Assembly: GCA_029961685.1 (NCBI GenBank)
Contig: JARWKL010000010.1
Span: 30,282,111 to 30,346,110, forward strand
Direction of reading: 5' to 3'
Length of the DNA: 64,000 nucleotides
Origin: Aristolochia californica
Lineage: Eukaryota > Streptophyta > Magnoliopsida > Piperales > Aristolochiaceae
The notes under the pieces were generated by a model that saw only the letters and a list, made by a program, of their open reading frames with translations, did not search any database and was not told the origin of the DNA. A program made the position numbers and the translations under genes. Position 1 is the first letter of the stretch. The number at the start of each line of letters is the position of its first letter. Below, piece by piece: positions 46,701 to 56,749 of this stretch.

Positions 46701-49700
46701 AGGCAGAGCTCAAGAGGCCTCAGGCAAATTCAGAGTGCTGGAAAGACTCTAGTTAGGGTCAAGCTAGAACGCTAGGCTTTTTATAGAGTTCTGACATAAA
46801 AATTACAGAAATACCCCTTCTCACTTAAAAACACTTAAAACCCTTGTCTCTCCTTACATGCTTGTTCAAATTACATGAAAAATGAACTAAAGTTAAAACT
46901 AAACACGTCGAACAAGATAGTGTAGTTGTTGGACTTTATAGTGAGTGCAAATTGATGATACTGCCCTTCAATAGATTTTCTAACTATGTGTTTGGCTCCT
47001 TTATTGATAAATTGTCTCCTTGAACAGTTAAATGTGTGTCTTAGTTATTCTTGTACACAGAAGGAATATAAATATTATAGTCCATCCACTATAAAAACAT
47101 TTATATTTGTTGATGTGATGTTCTTTTGAGGATGTTCCTTTTTTCTTTACGTTGATCAAGGTGTCCATTCCATCTCTTGATAATATAAGTATTGTAGTCC
47201 TGTAGAGAATGTTACTAGCTAGTCATCCCATGTTGCAACACCAAAGCCATTATAAGTTTATCAACAACAAAGAAGCTTCAACACGCCAACAGAAGTAACT
47301 TCTCTCTCGTCTATACCAAAGTCCTCTTCGTCTGTAGCTCCTAAGATAAATGATTTAAATCTTTTTATTATTCTTTGCAAATGTGTCGGTATGCCCACTA
47401 AACATTTTTTTCTCATTTTATGTTATTTGATTCCGTTTCTAGTTAATTTAAAAAAATTACTATGTCCTCCCTTCTCTAGTGTAGTAGGCCTTAGTATCTC
47501 CTCTGTTAAAGCAAGCTATGGATGTTGAGATGGAAGCTTTATGTGACAAAGGTACATGGACATTATGTAATCCACCTCCTCATGTTGCAATTGTGAGATG
47601 TCGTTGGGTGTACAGTGTGTAGTATAAAGCTGATGGTTTTTTTACAGATAAAAAGCTAGATTGGTGGCTAAGGGGTATACTCAAACCTATGGTGTTGATA
47701 TGTCTGAGACCTCACCTGTTGCTAGATTGACATCCTTCAAAATTCTTGTATCTATAACAGTCAATTAGGGATATTAAGAATGCTTTCTTACCCAAAAGAA
47801 GAATTGTATTTGGGACAACCTCTAGTGCATATTGCATAGGGGGAGATTAGGAAGGTGTGCAAATTAAAGAAGGCAATCTATGGACTCTAAGCCGAGTCCT
47901 AGGGCGTGGTTTGATAAGTTCAGCCAGGTAATACAATCCTTTGGCTTTTCTCGTAGTCATTGCGCTCACTCACTCTTTGTTATGAAGAGAGCATCTAGAG
48001 TTGTAGTGTTGCTCGTATATGTTGATGATATATCATTTTGTTCGGAAATTACAAAAAGGAAATTGAAGAAGTGAAAGAGCATCTTACTAAACATTCCAAA
48101 CCAGAGATCTAGGTCTGTTGAAATGCTTCTTTGGTATAGAAGTTGCTCGAAGTAAGCAGGAATTTTCTTAATGCAAAGAAAGTATGTTACATTTGTGCTA
48201 CATGAATATGACTTGTTATGTGCTAAACCTGTAAAGACATTGATGGAGATAGGTAATGATCTTCATGAGTAGAGCAGTGATGAACTCGAAGATAAAACAA
48301 CGTATCAAAGGTTGGTTAGGAAGTTGATTTATGTCACGGTTATTTGTCCCAATATATCATTTGTTGTAAGCATGGTGAGTTTGTTCATTGAATGTCCGAG
48401 GAAACTTCATTTAGAAGCTATTTAAAAAATATTGAAATACATAAAAGGATCGTCTGGAAAAGGGTTATTCTTTGAGCCTCTAGTCATTTACAGATAGAAG
48501 CTTTCTTTGATGTAGATGATCCTGGATCTAAGTTGAATAGAAAGTCTACTATTGGGTATTGTGTGTTTGTCGGAGGAAATTTACTTAACTGAAAGAGTAA
48601 AAAGCAAAATGTGGTGGCCTGTTTAAGTGAAGAAACTGAGTTTGGAGTTATGACACACATTATAAGTGAACTAATGTGGGTTAAGTCTATTCTGTAGGAG
48701 TTGAACCTATATGTTGCAAATCCATGACCGCGTACTCTGATAACCAGGTAGTTATTTTTATTGCAAACAATCCAGTGTTCCATGATTGAATGGAACATAT
48801 AAAGGTTGATTGCGACTTCATTCGAGATGATGTAATGAGGAAGGAAGTTACCTTTTATGTTCAATATGGTGACCAACTTAGCGATATCTTCACCTAAACG
48901 CGAGTTTGGGATATTTATAACAAGGTGGGGCTTCTTGACATATATGCTCCAACTTAAGGGGGAGTTTTTAAATATCAAATAGGAGTATTTTAGTTATTTA
49001 ATTCTCTGTATAAATCTGTAATAGTGTCAGTGTGATTAAATTAGTAGAAGAAATCTATAGTCCAGATTTCATATTATTTGGATGTATAATAAGTGAATTA
49101 TGGAGGTTTATGTCTGAAGGGGTATTTATATAATTAGACTTCAAGTCACTTGGGTGAAATAAAAGAAAGAGAGGGTTGTGCTCAGCCTCAAGATAGTGTC
49201 ATTCAACGCAATCTGGGTCTCTCTCTCTCTCCCCCCCTCCCGTCTTTTCTTCTTCTTTCTCCTTTTTTTTTACCCTTTTTTCACCCTGAATGACAATTAT
49301 CTAATTTTACTAAAAATGAAGTACATTTTAAAACCAAACCACTCTTAGTGTTGGCGTAGTTCCCTGAAAGACACTAGAAGCATGGTGAAGTTCCAAATGG
49401 ATTACTCCATACTCTCTTGATTTACTTGAACAGTTTACTGACTAGTTGATTTCATGTTCCTCGACTACCATAACTGAATGTTGCTTGTACAATTCTCTTG
49501 TATTTGCTGACTCCACTGAGGTCATCATCTGTTTTTGCAGTTATAAATTGGCGTATTCATCAAATTACAGTGACATTTTGGATCCAGTGGTAAAGAATAA
49601 TTATCAGCTTTTCATGATTGAAAGACTAATATTAGCTGGTGCAAAGACTTTTGTCCGAACATTTAAAGAAGAAGATATGGATCTTAGCTTGACTGATGAT

Positions 49701-49745
49701 CCAAAGAAGAACACAAAGATTTGGCAAATACCCGTTATACAATAG
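37776..49745 (+). CDS. O-fucosyltransferase-like protein (GT65/68-type family), six exons
   Basis: Likely a Golgi type II membrane enzyme. Exons: 37776 or 37836-38149, 38381-38470, 38717-38950, 39315-39417, 41608-41837 and 49541-49745, all GT-AG with matching phases. The ATG at 37836 gives 391 residues; the in-frame ATG at 37776 adds 20. A short basic N-terminus is followed by a membrane segment (ILFVLTVSIIAVTVVCFFL), then a lumenal part with DCPGKHCDSCEGLGHQESSL, FVMPSRMCINPIHNKKG, INRTASPLSWFMECKDRNNR, the substrate-binding-type DAIHVRRGDKIKTRKDRFG, FIASNER and KLAYSSNY. The order and identity match plant O-fucosyltransferase-family proteins. The last codons appear shifted by one base: after WQIPV the frame ends at 49745, while the +1 frame gives YTIDGEDT and stop (49762). 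An Arg expected at the exon 5/6 junction is Ser. Introns 4 (2.2 kb) and 5 (7.7 kb) are filled with transposons. Confidence 0.9.
39612..40875. mobile_element. Harbinger/Tourist-like non-autonomous element, copy 2 (1,264 bp)
   Basis: Inverted ends GGGGGGTTAGTCCATAAT and ATTGTGGACTAAC plus a C run are flanked by TAA on both sides (39609-39611 and 40876-40878), the 3-bp target duplication of Harbinger-type elements. Inside are the GC-rich CT block (39780-40020), the perfect hairpin at 40057-40096, and an AT-rich middle shared with copy 1. The right end has a C run of about 25 bases (40845-40869) followed by TCCCCC. It lies in intron 4 of the O-fucosyltransferase-like gene. Open frames across the GC block on both strands are not real genes. 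Confidence 0.8.
40057..40096. repeat. Perfect hairpin inside Harbinger-like copy 2
   Basis: GATGGTTTAATTTTTCCTAA pairs with TTAGGAAAAATTAAACCATC across a loop of one or no bases, giving a stem of about 19 bp. Conserved at 17477-17520 in copy 1. Confidence 0.85.
43275..43457 (+). repeat. Left copy of the ~180-bp gag flank
   Basis: Starts ATGCAGTTACCTTAACAGTC and runs through the RGRG-rich and CCHC knuckle region to CAGATAAGTGTTGTGATAAG. Repeated at 45545-45737 on the other side of the nested element. Confidence 0.85.
43450..45544 (-). mobile_element. Non-autonomous LTR element (about 2.1 kb) nested in the copia gag
   Basis: Minus-strand LTR pair: 5' LTR 45220-45544 and 3' LTR 43450-43760, sharing long blocks such as GTAATCTGAGTACATGAACC (plus-strand text). 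Directly next to the 5' LTR is the primer-binding site TGGTAACAGAGC (45208-45219). Next to the 3' LTR is a polypurine tract CTTGAGGGGGAG (43761-43772). The 1.45-kb interior shows no gag or pol domain, so this is a LARD-like element that relied on enzymes from elsewhere. The left terminus is slightly damaged. Host gag sequence of about 180 bp is present on both sides. Confidence 0.85.
45208..45219 (-). promoter_or_regulatory. Primer-binding site of the nested LTR element
   Basis: On the minus strand TGGTAACAGAGC immediately follows the LTR end TTCAACA; a one-base variant of the usual Met-tRNA site. Confidence 0.85.
45545..45737 (+). repeat. Right copy of the ~180-bp gag flank
   Basis: Starts ATGCAGTTGTCTTAACAGTC and encodes the same gag knuckle (CVHCGCTNYFSDKCCDK). 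Diverged from the left copy by scattered substitutions and a short insertion. Confidence 0.85.
46060..46880 (-). mobile_element. Probable LTR-type insertion within the intron 5 copia
   Basis: Separates the protease part of the host copia from its integrase/RT part and matches no copia coding domain. On the minus strand it contains a TATA-like CTATAAAAAGCC near 46780, as in an LTR promoter. No partner LTR or boundaries could be fixed. Confidence 0.35.
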
Positions 49746-50750
49746 ACGGAGAAGATACGTGAGTTTCGCTCAACAAATCCCATAGCAACCCTAGTTTTCA
49801 GCCTACATCCAAGGTATGTTGCTTGTTTTTCCCCACCAAAGAGATCCTGAAAAGGCAAGGAAGCAAATATTGCATTGAAGTTGTAAATGTAGTTTCATTG
49901 TCAGTCTGTATTACACAAGGTGTTGTTGCAGTTTACATATGACGGAAGTCATTCTTTCTTCTACAAAAAGCTCCATAGTTCTTTCAAATTGGTTGGAAGA
50001 AGCCATGCTGCTGTGTGGCCTATGGATGCGGTGTGCTCGTGAGAGGCTCCGCTGAGAAATGATTTTGGAAGTGAAAGCAGATTCTGAAGGATGAGTTGTT
50101 GTCATGCATACTAGATGGTAAATTGGTATTAGAGGGGGAAAAATACTGCAAAATGTTATGGACGATTGTGAATTTCCCCAAACATATGAGCATTACAGAA
50201 GGATGATTATCTCTTTTATATATGGTTTTTTCATAAACAACTATTTTTGCATGCCATGGTTCTTGACATAACTTCTTTTTATTTTGTTCAATTAATTATT
50301 CTTTCTTTTTTAGATGCTGTATAAGCTTCTCATGTCCAGCTCTCTCTGACTTGGCAGTCAGAAGATTGCCGTTCTCTCTCCTGTTAAAGCCGCCGTTCTC
50401 GCGGTCAACGATGCACCCATCCCCGAGCCAAAACATAATTATCTTCATATGATGCCCAACAATTCTCGCATGTGGGACCTAGATTAGCATTTAAAATGAA
50501 AAAGTAAATACCAAGTTATCATGATAACAGTACAAATCTCATAAAGAAATGGAAGCCCTTACACTAGTTCTCTGTCGCATACTACACTCACTTGCCTCTT
50601 GGACCCAAGCGCAGTGCTTTTTGCGGATTTATTATACAATATCCATGTGTTAAACTTTATTCCACAGGTCAAGCTCAAAGTATGGCACGTCAATCAATTA
50701 TACTGCTTCATAACATTACCTGATATGACATAACCTTCTTAATTCTAATC
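49746..50750 (+). other. 3' UTR and downstream region of the O-fucosyltransferase-like gene
   Basis: A possible donor CATCCAAGGTATGTTG at 49810 suggests the 3' UTR may contain an intron. After about 50250 I see no gene; a TTATTATTTTATT tract at 50760-50790 leads into the next retroelement. Confidence 0.4.
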
Positions 50751-50756
50751 ACCCAT

Positions 50757-52774
50757 TGTAATTTATTATTTTATTATTTTATTATTATGTAATGTTTATA
50801 AATTTACTGTACATAAAGCTTCCATCGTAACTTGTAAACAGTAAGAAATCAGAAAATAAACTTTTATCTTGGTTTCGTATTCTCGACTGTGCCTCCCCAA
50901 CAACAGAGCTCAATGGCTTTCTACTCGTCTTATCCAATCTCTAACTCCATTTTTTACCATGCCTTTTTCTAATTCGCATAGACATTTTGAGCTCAGTCTA
51001 TCTTCTAAGGTTGAACTTCAATACTATCACCAAGCAGTGAAGTGTCCTGAATGGAGGTTGGTTATGCGTGACGAGTTGGACGCTCTGGAAGCAAACAACA
51101 CCTGGATCGTCACTCCTTTGCCTCCTGATAAACATACTATTGGATGCAAATGGGTTTATAAAATTAAGCTTAACTCTTATGGTTCTTTGGATATAAGACT
51201 CGTTTGGTAGCTAAAGGTTATACCCAACAAAAAGGTTTGGATTTTGTTGACACTTTTTCTTTAGCCGCCAAATTGGTAACTATGAAGGTTCTTCTTGCTC
51301 TTGCAGCCTCCTATAGTTGGCATCTAATTCAACTTGATGTCAACAAACGCTTTTTAAATGGTGATTTTTTTTTAAGAAATCTATATGGATCTCCCTCTTG
51401 GCTACATTCGACAGGGGGAGTCCTCTTCCTCTCACAACAAACTAGTTTGCAAGTTTCACAAGTCCTTTTATGGTCTCAAACAAGCTTCGCGACAATGGTA
51501 TTCCAAATTTTCTCAGGTTTTAATCACTTTTGGTTTTCTTCAATCGAAATCCGATGACTCTCTTTTCACAAAAAGTCATGGTTCTTCGTTTGTTGCACTA
51601 TTGGTTTATGTGGATGATATCATCCTTACTGGTCCTTCCTCTCATGCTATTACTGAACTCAAACATTTTCTGCATACTCAGTTTAAGCTCAAGGATCTTG
51701 GTTGTCTCAAACACTTCTTTGGTCTTGAAATTGCTCAGTCCAAGCAAGGCATAGTGTTTTCCCAAGGCCATTACACCTTACAATTACTTGAAGACACAGG
51801 TTACTTGGCTTGTAAACCAACTTCTGTTCCAATGGATATGCGAGCAAGTAACCTGTAGGCGGCTTGTTGGGAAACTTCTTTACCTCACTTTATCTCTCCC
51901 CGATATTACTTTTGTTGTTCACAAGTTCACTCAATTCGTGGCCCAACCTCGTCTTCCTCATCTCAAAGCGGTGCATCACCTGCTTCGTTATCTCAAGAAC
52001 AGTCCTAGTCAAGGGTTATTGTTTTCCTCTACTTCTTCCTTGAATATGCGAGCTTACTCTAATGTTTGTGCTCCAGTCCATTTAAAGGCTTTTTCTGATG
52101 CTGATTGGGGATCATATCTTGATTCTCGCCAATCTATTATCGATTTTCGCATATTTATTTGTGATTATTTAGTCTCTTGGAAGGCCAAAAAAGCAAACCA
52201 CCATCCCTCGCTCCTCTGTCGAGGCTAAATATAGAACTCTTTCTTCTACAGTTAGTGAACTTATTTGGTTACAGCAACTTCTTGAAGATTTTCAAGTTAA
52301 GGTTGACTCTCCTGCGCTGTTATACTACGATAATCAAGTTGCGATACGTATTAATTCTAGCCCCACATTTCATGAGCGTATAAAACATATTGAGATAGAT
52401 TGTCATTTTGTTCGTGAACGGGTTACTTGGGGCGTCCTCAAGTTACTTCCCAGTCGTTCTCAGTACCAGTTAGTCGACATATTCACTAAACCTTTTCCTT
52501 CTACCCAACTTTTTTCTTTATTGTCCAAAGCCGTCAAGGACATTTACAAGCCACCTTGAGGGGGAGTATTAGAATGTACTTTATTATTTCCTTATTTCAT
52601 TATTATGTAATATTTGTAAATTTACTGTTTTACCCCTCTATTGTATAAAACTTCCATTGTAACTTGTAAACAGTAAGAAATCAAAAAATAAATTTTTATC
52701 TTGGTTTTGTCTTCTCGACTGTGCCTCCCCGACGACAGAGCTCAACGGCTCTCTATTCGTCTGATTTTCTAATA
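50757..52774 (+). mobile_element. Copia deletion derivative: LTR fused to RT/RNase H
   Basis: The 3' LTR (52567-52774, 208 bp) starts TATTAGAA and ends TTCTAATA. A partial 5' copy (about 50757-50938) shares CTTGTAAACAGTAAGAAATC and ATTCTCGACTGTGCCTCCCC. Immediately after it comes the end of integrase/RT start ([20 protein letters not shown]), then [54 protein letters not shown] (51600-51635), RLVGKLLYLT, SDADWGSYLDSRQS, SSVEAKYRTLSS and DIFTKPFPSTQ. The polypurine tract TTGAGGGGGAG precedes the 3' LTR. Gag, protease and most of integrase are missing. Only about four frame breaks occur over 1.6 kb, so this part is better preserved than the other copia elements here. Confidence 0.88.
52567..52774 (+). 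repeat. 3' LTR of the copia deletion derivative
   Basis: 208 bp with 8-bp inverted ends TATTAGAA/TTCTAATA, preceded by a polypurine tract. Confidence 0.85.
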
Positions 52775-52784
52775 GTATCTTCAT

Positions 52785-53750
52785 CATTCAGATCAGTTTG
52801 GGTTGGTTATCGTATCACAATTCCTCACTAAGGAAAATTATAGTAGATGGAATCATTCTATGATTACGGCTTTAACCATAAAAAAAATATGATTTTGTTG
52901 ATGGATCATTAAAGTACCCAGACAAGGATGTCGACGAAGAATTGCAATAGTAGATTCGTTGTGACAACCTTCTCAAAACCTAGTTATCGAGTTCATTTTC
53001 TAAGGATATTGTAACAAGTGTGTTCTATTATGATAGAGCACAAGCAGTTTGGAATGAATTGTACAACAATTTTTTTCCAGATAAACAACATTCAATTATT
53101 TCATATTGAGAATAAGATACATGAGGCGTACAACATAATATGTTTGTTAGCTCTTATTTAACCAAGCCCAAAGGATTATGAGACGAGAGAGATACGCTTT
53201 AAACTATCTCACATTGTAGTTGTGTAACTATGAAAAATGAACTATCCTATCAACAAACACATAAAATCATTAAGTTTCTGATGGGATTAAATGAATTTTT
53301 TACTACAGTACGTGGACAGATATTGACTATGGACATTTGGCCTAAGATTGGCAAGGTTTAATCCTTCATGCTCAGGCATTAACGATAGAAAGATGTATCT
53401 GATAAAAGGAGCATAGTTCGACATGAGGCAGTAGCTTTTGCAATCAAAAATTCAAGCAAAAAAGGTGCCTATACAAAATGTAACAAAGACGGTCACAACA
53501 TTGCAAATTGTCGGGCACATTTGATGTGCACTTATTGTGGATGGAATGGTCACACAGTTGATTTTTGTCGATAACTCAAGAATGCAAAATTAACTAAACA
53601 TACAGAGAAGAAGATCTCCAACTATTCCCTTTTACTCATAAGCAATGCCAACAAATCCTACACATGCTCAGTAATAACATCCTCTATGGCAAATCATGTG
53701 GATAACTCCTCAGCCTATGACGAACTTTCAGGCAAAACCCTCTACTTCTC
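52785..53750 (+). pseudogene. Copia gag fragment with two zinc knuckles
   Basis: Translation gives the gag N-terminus (TKENYSRWNHSMITALTIKK, KYDFVDGSLKYP), a conserved middle (ARAVWNELYNNF-like) and, near 53480-53575, two retroviral-type knuckles: KCNKDGHNIANC and CTYCGWNGHTVDFC, the latter a perfect C-x2-C-x4-H-x4-C. In-frame stops and shifts are present. It lies directly after the 3' LTR at 52774 but belongs to a different gag type, so it is probably part of an older element interrupted by its neighbour. Confidence 0.75.
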
Positions 53751-53839
53751 AAAATGACTAGTCAACTTAGGAAACCTTTTTCCCAACTGATAACTCCAGA
53801 TCTTCCATTTCTCAAAAACTCCAGATCTTTGTATTCTTG

Positions 53840-54118
53840 TCTACTCTCTCAAAACCAAAGCCTCACAACTCCCTCTCTCAAACAGAAGTCTTGTCGCCCC
53901 CTCTCTCAAAACAGAAGCTTCACCACCCTCTCTCTCAAAATTAAAGCCTTGACGCTCCCTCTCTCAAAATAGAAGCCTCGCCGCCCCTTCTCTCAAAATT
54001 GAAGCCTCACCGTCCCCTCTCTCAGATTAGAAGCCTCGCCGCCTCTTCTCTCAAAATTGAAGCCTCACCGCCTCCTCTCTCAAAATTGAAGCATCGTCGC
54101 CCCCTCTCTCAAAAAATT
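53840..54118. repeat. 29-bp minisatellite, about nine to ten copies
   Basis: Unit of the form CTCTCTCAAAATTGAAGCCT plus CACCGCCTC. Copies vary at a few positions. Because 29 is not a multiple of three, the open frames through it (53754-53972 and 53999-54184) are by-products, not repeat proteins. Confidence 0.92.
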
Positions 54119-54189
54119 TCAATGTCAAAAAATAAAAGGTTGTTTCCCTTGCAACCTACTTCCCGCTCACTCAATACTGGTTAGGGAAG

Positions 54190-56460
54190 AAGATCCAACT
54201 TGATTGACTAGCTTTTTTATTTTTGTTTTTAATATAAAAAATTCTTATTCTATTCTCACTTGTATAAAAATATTTCATACTCACTTATTTTAAATGATTA
54301 CAACTTTTTAAATCATTTTATTTCTTTTTAATTTATTTACATAATTTTAACTTTACACTTAATTTAACTTTAATTATTTACTTTGATAATAACATTTATA
54401 TGCTATTTATTTTGCATTATTTTTTATTTTTAAAATTCTTATTAATTTATAGATTTTTATATTTATTTTTAATTTAATTTAATTTTTTTATGTTTGTGTT
54501 TTTTAAAATTTATTTACATGATTTACCTTATTCCCAAAACACTGAAAAGTACAAATTAGACCCACTCTATTATCCGCGTTATATGCTTTCAATTTATTCA
54601 ATTATTTTATGTTTTTAGATTTTATTTTTACATAATAATTATTTTTTAAAAGTAAATAGTTTTTAGTTCTATTTAATTTTTTTATTTTATTTTAATTTAA
54701 TTTAAATTATTTTAACTTTTAAAAAAAATTGCCAATTTAATAAAAAAATACTTTAAAATCTATTAATTGATTGAAAATTGATGTTTATTATTTTCTTAAT
54801 GTTATAACATAATCTTTTCAAAAAATATTTTGTATTTTCCATTTTGTGTTTCAATATAAATTTATAATTTATTTTTCTATTTTCCTTTTAGTTTATATTA
54901 CATTTCCTTTGAAATTATGTACATTTTTTTCTATTTTCTATTTTTACTTAGTTTAAGTAACCATGTCTGTTTAGATATATTATTTTTTAATTTAACTAAA
55001 TTAATATTTTATTTTTATTTTGTAATTCATTTATCTTATTTTGTTAATTTAAAGTTAAATAAAACTATCTTAATAAATTAAATCTATCAGTATTTTATTA
55101 ATAACTCATTCTCTACTTTCCACTACATTACCTATGGACAGATCGATCAATCACTTCCAGGCAAGGAAAAAATATGAAGAATTATCAATTAACCTCATTA
55201 GAATGATCAATCATATAGAAGTTTGTTAACTAAGGACATAAAACATGATTGACGAGTGACAAGTTATTTATCAATCATACATGCAATGAACCGCTAGTAG
55301 GAAAATTAATTGATCGATCAACTTAACTTGTCAAACCCAACGGGAAGATATTGATCGATCATATAATTGATGAATAAGTTTTTTTTTACAAAAATATAGT
55401 TGTTCGCTCGATTGATTGATCAAAATACTTTACATTGATCAATCAATGTCAAGTCAACTTTTTTGTAAATGGGTAACTAACGACTAGTTTGACTTAGAAA
55501 ACTTATAAATACCCCCACCAAACGTTCATTTGATAAGTTAATGAGTATTTATTGGCATACTTTTTTATCTCAAAACATTTTTTTTTAAGATCCCTCCTCA
55601 ACCTATTTTTTGAGAAAGAAATCCTCATTTTACAAAATCATTTAATTTCTCTCAATTCTCCCGTGTGCATTCAATTAAACAAACTCCATATCATCTTCAT
55701 TGTGCATCAGAGTTTGGAGGTTTGGACAAATCAAGGGATAAAGTTGTTTCTCCAACTTCACAAAGGTGTAAAATTTCCTTCTTGTTTTTTCATTCTTTCC
55801 TTGTTAGATTCATCTAGAACCTATTGAATCTAGATAAAAAAGTTTGGCTAAAGCTAGAAACCAGCCAATCTTATGGGAGATTTATTTGTAATCGTGTATT
55901 TGAATATACATGTGGCTTAAAAAGAGTCAAAATTTCTTTTATGTGAATTCTATCTAATAGAGCAAAGATTAGTGCAATTTTCCAAAATACAAGTTCTTGG
56001 GTGGTGAATACCAATACATGAAAGCAAAAAAAATTGGTGTTATTGTGGTGTATACTTAATTTTTTATTATCTTCATTAATTTTAATTTATACACACTTAA
56101 TTATAATTACTAAAACTCAATTTAACCGCCCTTAAAAAGCCACCTAGGCCAATAAAGGGGGCTACTCTCACCTTCCTTTTTAATGCAAACAAAGGGGACC
56201 CCCTCCCCTCTTCTCTCTCTTGGGAGAGGAAGGGGAAGGGGGGAGCCGGCCTCATCTTTATGCCAGTTATAGTTTGTTTTAATAATTAAATATTTCAAAA
56301 CTTTAGTTACTTATTTACCCACAATTTTTGTGCAATTCCTTATCTAAACTAAAATTTTGGCCTCATACACGAAATTATAATATTTAGTTGGCAATATTTG
56401 GTATACAAATCTAAGAAATTAAAAAGTTCATTCAAGATAAGTAACAGCTGATTAACTTTC
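54190..56460. other. Very AT-rich spacer
   Basis: 54230-55130 is almost entirely A/T with no domain. 55500-55830 includes TATAAATACCCCC followed by a CT-rich stretch, which could be an LTR promoter remnant. A GGGGA/CCCCT purine-pyrimidine patch lies at 56195-56245. No gene supported. Confidence 0.45.
55138..55450. repeat. Cluster of TGATCGATCA/TTGATCAATC motifs
   Basis: At least seven variants of GATCGATCAAT, ATGATCAATCAT and TTGATCAATCAA occur within 310 bp, many of them palindromic and spaced irregularly. Confidence 0.7.
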
Positions 56461-56749
56461 GAAAACGGTGAAGATAAACACGACGAGAGGTATACAGTTT
56501 TCTCCATTCAAGAACAAACTAGTTGAATGCACTGAAAAAATAGAAACCAATATGTTCTTCGAGATGGAAGATAAGTCATCGATGATGATTCATTTCATCC
56601 AAACTGTTCCACGAAGAAAAATTAAAGGCAACAAGATCAAGGAGACGTCCTCGGTTTCTCTTCACACCAAATGCATCCTAAAATCCTTAAAAAGTTCCAG
56701 TAACAACCTCCCTAAGTGCGTCGATTCATCATAGAATGTTAGACTATCA

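Larger units (their letters stand above)
41924..49290 (+). mobile_element. Decayed copia element in intron 5
   Basis: The 5' LTR (about 41924-42200) and 3' LTR (about 48965-49260) share TTAAATATCAA, GGTATTTTAGT, GTCTGAAGGGGTA and AGACTTCAAGTCACTT blocks in order. Between them are gag (42882-43076, KTAKKMWISLKALYTQG), a CCHC-type knuckle region with RGRG repeats (43265-43457, again 45545-45737), a protease box (WVVALGASSHML, about 45957-45995), and an RT start near 47500. RT follows with LLVYVDDISFCS (about 48005-48040), then RNase H to 48960 and a polypurine tract CTTAAGGGGGAG. All frames are broken. It carries two further insertions (43450-45544 and about 46060-46880). Confidence 0.82.

Noticed and set aside
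56468..56734. 88-codon plus-strand frame
   Set aside because: Moderately protein-like but with no recognised family, no splice context and AT-rich surroundings; not supported as a gene.
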